13,710 bases of DNA from assembly GCA_963618055.1 (NCBI GenBank), contig CAVERI010000072.1, forward strand, positions 1 to 13,710, written 5' to 3'. This DNA is from SFHK01 sp963618055. GTDB lineage: Bacteria; Bacillota; Clostridia; Christensenellales; Aristaeellaceae. The notes below the pieces were generated by a model. That model worked only from the letters and a program-made list of their open reading frames with translations. It searched no databases and had not been told where the DNA came from. Position 1 is the first letter of the stretch. The number at the start of each line of letters is the position of its first letter. Below are positions 12,601 through 13,710 of the stretch, in pieces. A program made the position numbers and the translations under genes.

Positions 12601-13710
12601 GACGGCAAGGCGCACGGCGAGAACGGCTACGACGCGACCGGCCTTGCGGCGGGTCACGAGATCAAGGCGCTTACCATCAGCGGCAGCCGCACCAACGTCG
12701 GCGAGACGCCGCTGGTTCCCGGCGGCGCGAGGATCGAGGACGCGGACGGCAGCGACGTGACCGGTCAGTACGACATCACGTATGTGAACGGCACGCTTGA
12801 GATCGTCAAAAAGTGGCTGTCCATCACCGCGGACGACGCCGAGCAGGTCTACGACGGCACGGCGCTGATCGAGCACAGCTACACGAACACCGAGCTGGCG
12901 GAGGGCGACACGATCAGCTCCGTAATCTTCCGCGGCACGATCACCGAGGTCGGCAGCATCTCCAACGTGCCGAACAACGCGAAGATCGTGAACAGCGAAA
13001 ACACGGAAGTGACCGCCAACTACGACATTACGTATGTGAACGGTACGCTGACCGTTACCGCGCGCGGCGTGACCTTCACCGGCGAAAGCAAAACCCTCCC
13101 CTACACCGGCAGCGTGCAGAGCCTTACCGGCATCACGCAGAGCGGCCTTGTGGATGGGCATACCTACGAGAGCCTGACCTACGAGGCGAAGGGTCAGAAT
13201 GTTGGCAGCTACGACGGCGCGTTCAGCGGCGACGTGGTTATTAAGGACGCCGAGGGCAGAGACGTAACGAAGAACTACAGCGTTACCAAAACGCCCGGCA
13301 AGCTGACCATCACCAACGCGAGCTTCGCCGTAACCTTCAAGGGCGAAAGCGCCGAGAAGGTGTACAACGGCAAGGAGCAGTCCATCACCGGCATCACGGT
13401 GGATGGTCTGAAAACCGGCCACAAATATGAAGGCCTGACCTACGAAGCCAAGGGCAAGGATAAGGGCGAGTACACGGGCGCGTTCACCGGCACGGTGAAG
13501 ATCGTGGACGAGAACAACGTGGACGTTACCGAGAACTACGCCATCACCCAGCTTCCCGGCACGCTGACGATTACTTCGGTCACCGATGAGGTCATCGTCA
13601 CCATCACCGAGAACAGCGACACCGTCACCTACGACGGAACCGAGCACAGCGTCACGGGCTACAAGACCATGACGGCTGACAACGCGCTGTACGACGTGAA
13701 GACCAGCGTC
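9607..13710 (+). CDS. Large secreted repeat protein with InlB-like and YDG/MBG-type repeats (3' end missing)
   Basis: Adhesin-like exported protein, open from ATG 9607 (GGGGGAGG 9 bases upstream) to the right edge: 1368 codons including 255 unknown ones. The signal peptide covers 1-28 (basic start, core LLAMLMTLAMFIS, A-L-A site). Before the gap, InlB B-repeat-like modules lie at about 53-125, 127-197 and 199-266; the third is typical (YFVTFNTMGGTG ... GYTFGGWRNEAG ... LTAVW). After the gap come further InlB-like modules (about 11404-12102, with VTYHANGGTG and YTLTGWNTSAGG), two MucBP-like modules (about 12112-12560, YTVEFYYQN and YTIHHYLNG), then YDG/MBG-type repeats from 12562 onward. The frame is the same on both sides of the Ns. 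Any LPxTG or SLH anchor would lie outside the window. Role: surface attachment, by inference from the repeat types. Confidence 0.9.
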   Translation, partial: MKTKLRKLLAMLMTLAMFISSVPTTALAAVVPANSQTTSSSFTLKSVVKPEATHTYIFMNGDTEYSRQILKNGQTLNNPGTPEGSANQEFVGWYDAPTGGSALTDFDVITVTESKTLTYYARFEQVYYVYFLTVNGNIHATEKATAAGGYKVSLDAANTYEPKDAKLTGWVLEGTQTAFTANTVVNADTRVTPVTVPAYFVTFNTMGGTGVPSQYLTEGETINLNDSTFKPTKTGYTFGGWRNEAGNIVSGTFAPTGSTTLTAVWNPVQVKYTVVYWGENADDTDYSPLATAVKTAATGTQLTLTSSTGALPTSVTDRSYFTFEKSDTVTIAADGSSVLNVYFXXXXXXXXXXXXXXXXXXXXXXXXXXXXXXXXXXXXXXXXXXXXXXXXXXXXXXXXXXXXXXXXXXXXXXXXXXXXXXXXXXXXXXXXXXXXXXXXXXXXXXXXXXXXXXXXXXXXXXXXXXXXXXXXXXXXXXXXXXXXXXXXXXXXXXXXXXXXXXXXXXXXXXXXXXXXXXXXXXXXXXXXXXXXXXXXXXXXXXXXXXXXXXXXXXXXXXXXXXXXXXXXXXXXXXXXXXXXXXXXXXXXXXXXXXXXXXXXIKIEVEGNGFDASETVPAGTRLVDTDVYSDANTYIAEKGLTLLKWVNVDSGERIDPNTELHADIKIKPIFVGTTYKVTYKAGEGTGVDVVDDSGYGPDTKAKVQACAFTAPAKQVFSHWEDANGSKYYPGSYVDLKSDDVTLTAKYVPIEDTVSVTYHANGGTGEDKTVNSLLNNQTITLLTAAESGFSKAGYTLTGWNTSAGGEGTSFTPGEEAQVDNTGSNDLYAVWTANEDTKYTVEFYYQNADGSYTLDHSDERQGTTDTTVSVTEADKAAKEDNKYVFEADNENNVLSGTVAGAGTLVLKLYFKLNTASYTIHHYLNGSTVKVADDQTGVKTIGETLTADKSADLYTAYANASVASYSPKQTIEIVADESKNVITVYYTLPLTITAKDNKGIEYDGKAHGENGYDATGLAAGHEIKALTISGSRTNVGETPLVPGGARIEDADGSDVTGQYDITYVNGTLEIVKKWLSITADDAEQVYDGTALIEHSYTNTELAEGDTISSVIFRGTITEVGSISNVPNNAKIVNSENTEVTANYDITYVNGTLTVTARGVTFTGESKTLPYTGSVQSLTGITQSGLVDGHTYESLTYEAKGQNVGSYDGAFSGDVVIKDAEGRDVTKNYSVTKTPGKLTITNASFAVTFKGESAEKVYNGKEQSITGITVDGLKTGHKYEGLTYEAKGKDKGEYTGAFTGTVKIVDENNVDVTENYAITQLPGTLTITSVTDEVIVTITENSDTVTYDGTEHSVTGYKTMTADNALYDVKTSV
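10637..11401. other. Assembly gap or masked stretch (765 Ns)
   Basis: A run of 765 unknown bases inside the large repeat protein gene. 765 is a multiple of three and the same reading frame continues on both sides, so the length may be a real estimate rather than an arbitrary spacer. Repetitive modules around it explain why assembly could fail here. Confidence 0.98.
12562..13710 (+). repeat. Array of ~75-85-residue YDG/MBG-type domains
   Basis: Five diverged protein-level repeats, the last one cut by the window edge. Each begins with a strand ending in a Y-D/N/T-G turn (EYDGKAH, VYDGTAL, PYTGSVQ, VYNGKEQ, TYDGTEH), has a GxxxGH or EGD-type middle, and ends with VTxxYxITxxxGTLxI (ITYVNGTLEI 12778-12807, ITYVNGTLTV near 13027, VTKTPGKLTI near 13285, ITQLPGTLTI near 13543). 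The last two full copies are the closest pair (LTYEAKG shared), suggesting recent duplication. Confidence 0.8.

Noticed and set aside
9586..13647. Very long open frame on the - strand (1353 codons)
   Set aside because: It is the mirror of the adhesin gene in GC-rich codons, has no SD or family signature, is composed of G/V/R/H-rich low-information sequence and passes through 255 unknown codons. The + frame has a signal peptide and known repeats.

Overview
The window looks like a piece of a moderately GC-rich chromosome from an anaerobic, gut-type Bacillota (Clostridia), probably a metagenome assembly. The reasons are purine-rich GGAGG ribosome binding sites, GTG and TTG starts, a DUF5711-like/CvpA gene pair, Firmicutes-type parS sites, a holin-like type I toxin, and a large InlB-repeat surface protein. 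A run of Ns (10637-11401) interrupts the last gene. I see no rRNA, tRNA, CRISPR array or transposase. The taxonomic placement is inference.

Layout. (1) 1-2312, + strand: the end of an FtsX/MacB-type ABC permease and its ATPase. (2) 2370-4152, - strand: a leucine-rich-repeat-like protein of lower GC and, upstream of it, a membrane-anchored calcineurin-like phosphoesterase with an altered active site. (3) 4153-4360: a divergent control region with two perfect 16-bp parS (ParB-binding) palindromes 38 bp apart and back-to-back promoters sharing a palindromic -10 region. (4) 4361-6273, + strand: a membrane-anchored beta-propeller-like protein, a CvpA-family membrane protein and a strong intrinsic terminator. 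(5) 6284-7328: a tandem type I toxin-antitoxin locus. It has two 450-bp-offset copies of a module, each with a 31-codon hydrophobic toxin gene on the - strand and a convergent short antisense RNA on the + strand, plus a third, promoter-deleted remnant. (6) 7324-7838, - strand: a MutT-type Nudix hydrolase whose stop codon lies inside the -35 box of the second toxin promoter. (7) 7839-8245: intergenic, with paired TGTAACC motifs. (8) 8246-13710, + strand: an envelope locus of two small paralogous secreted proteins, one with 15 tandem EEPA-like repeats, then a very large secreted repeat protein that runs off the right edge.

The most notable element is region 5. Each toxin and antitoxin promoter has -35 and -10 boxes 17 bp apart. 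The toxin SD is perfect, and the octamer just upstream of it recurs as a direct repeat in the antitoxin RNA gene, so the two RNAs are complementary there. The antitoxin ends in a hairpin at the toxin stop codon. This reproduces the logic of the plasmid par/Fst and B. subtilis TxpA/RatA systems in a chromosomal array. The two copies are identical over 309 bp but differ at 13 of 29 positions in the antitoxin 5' hairpin. Next in interest are the double parS, which suggests an origin-proximal location, and the phosphoesterase with several changed metal-ligand positions.
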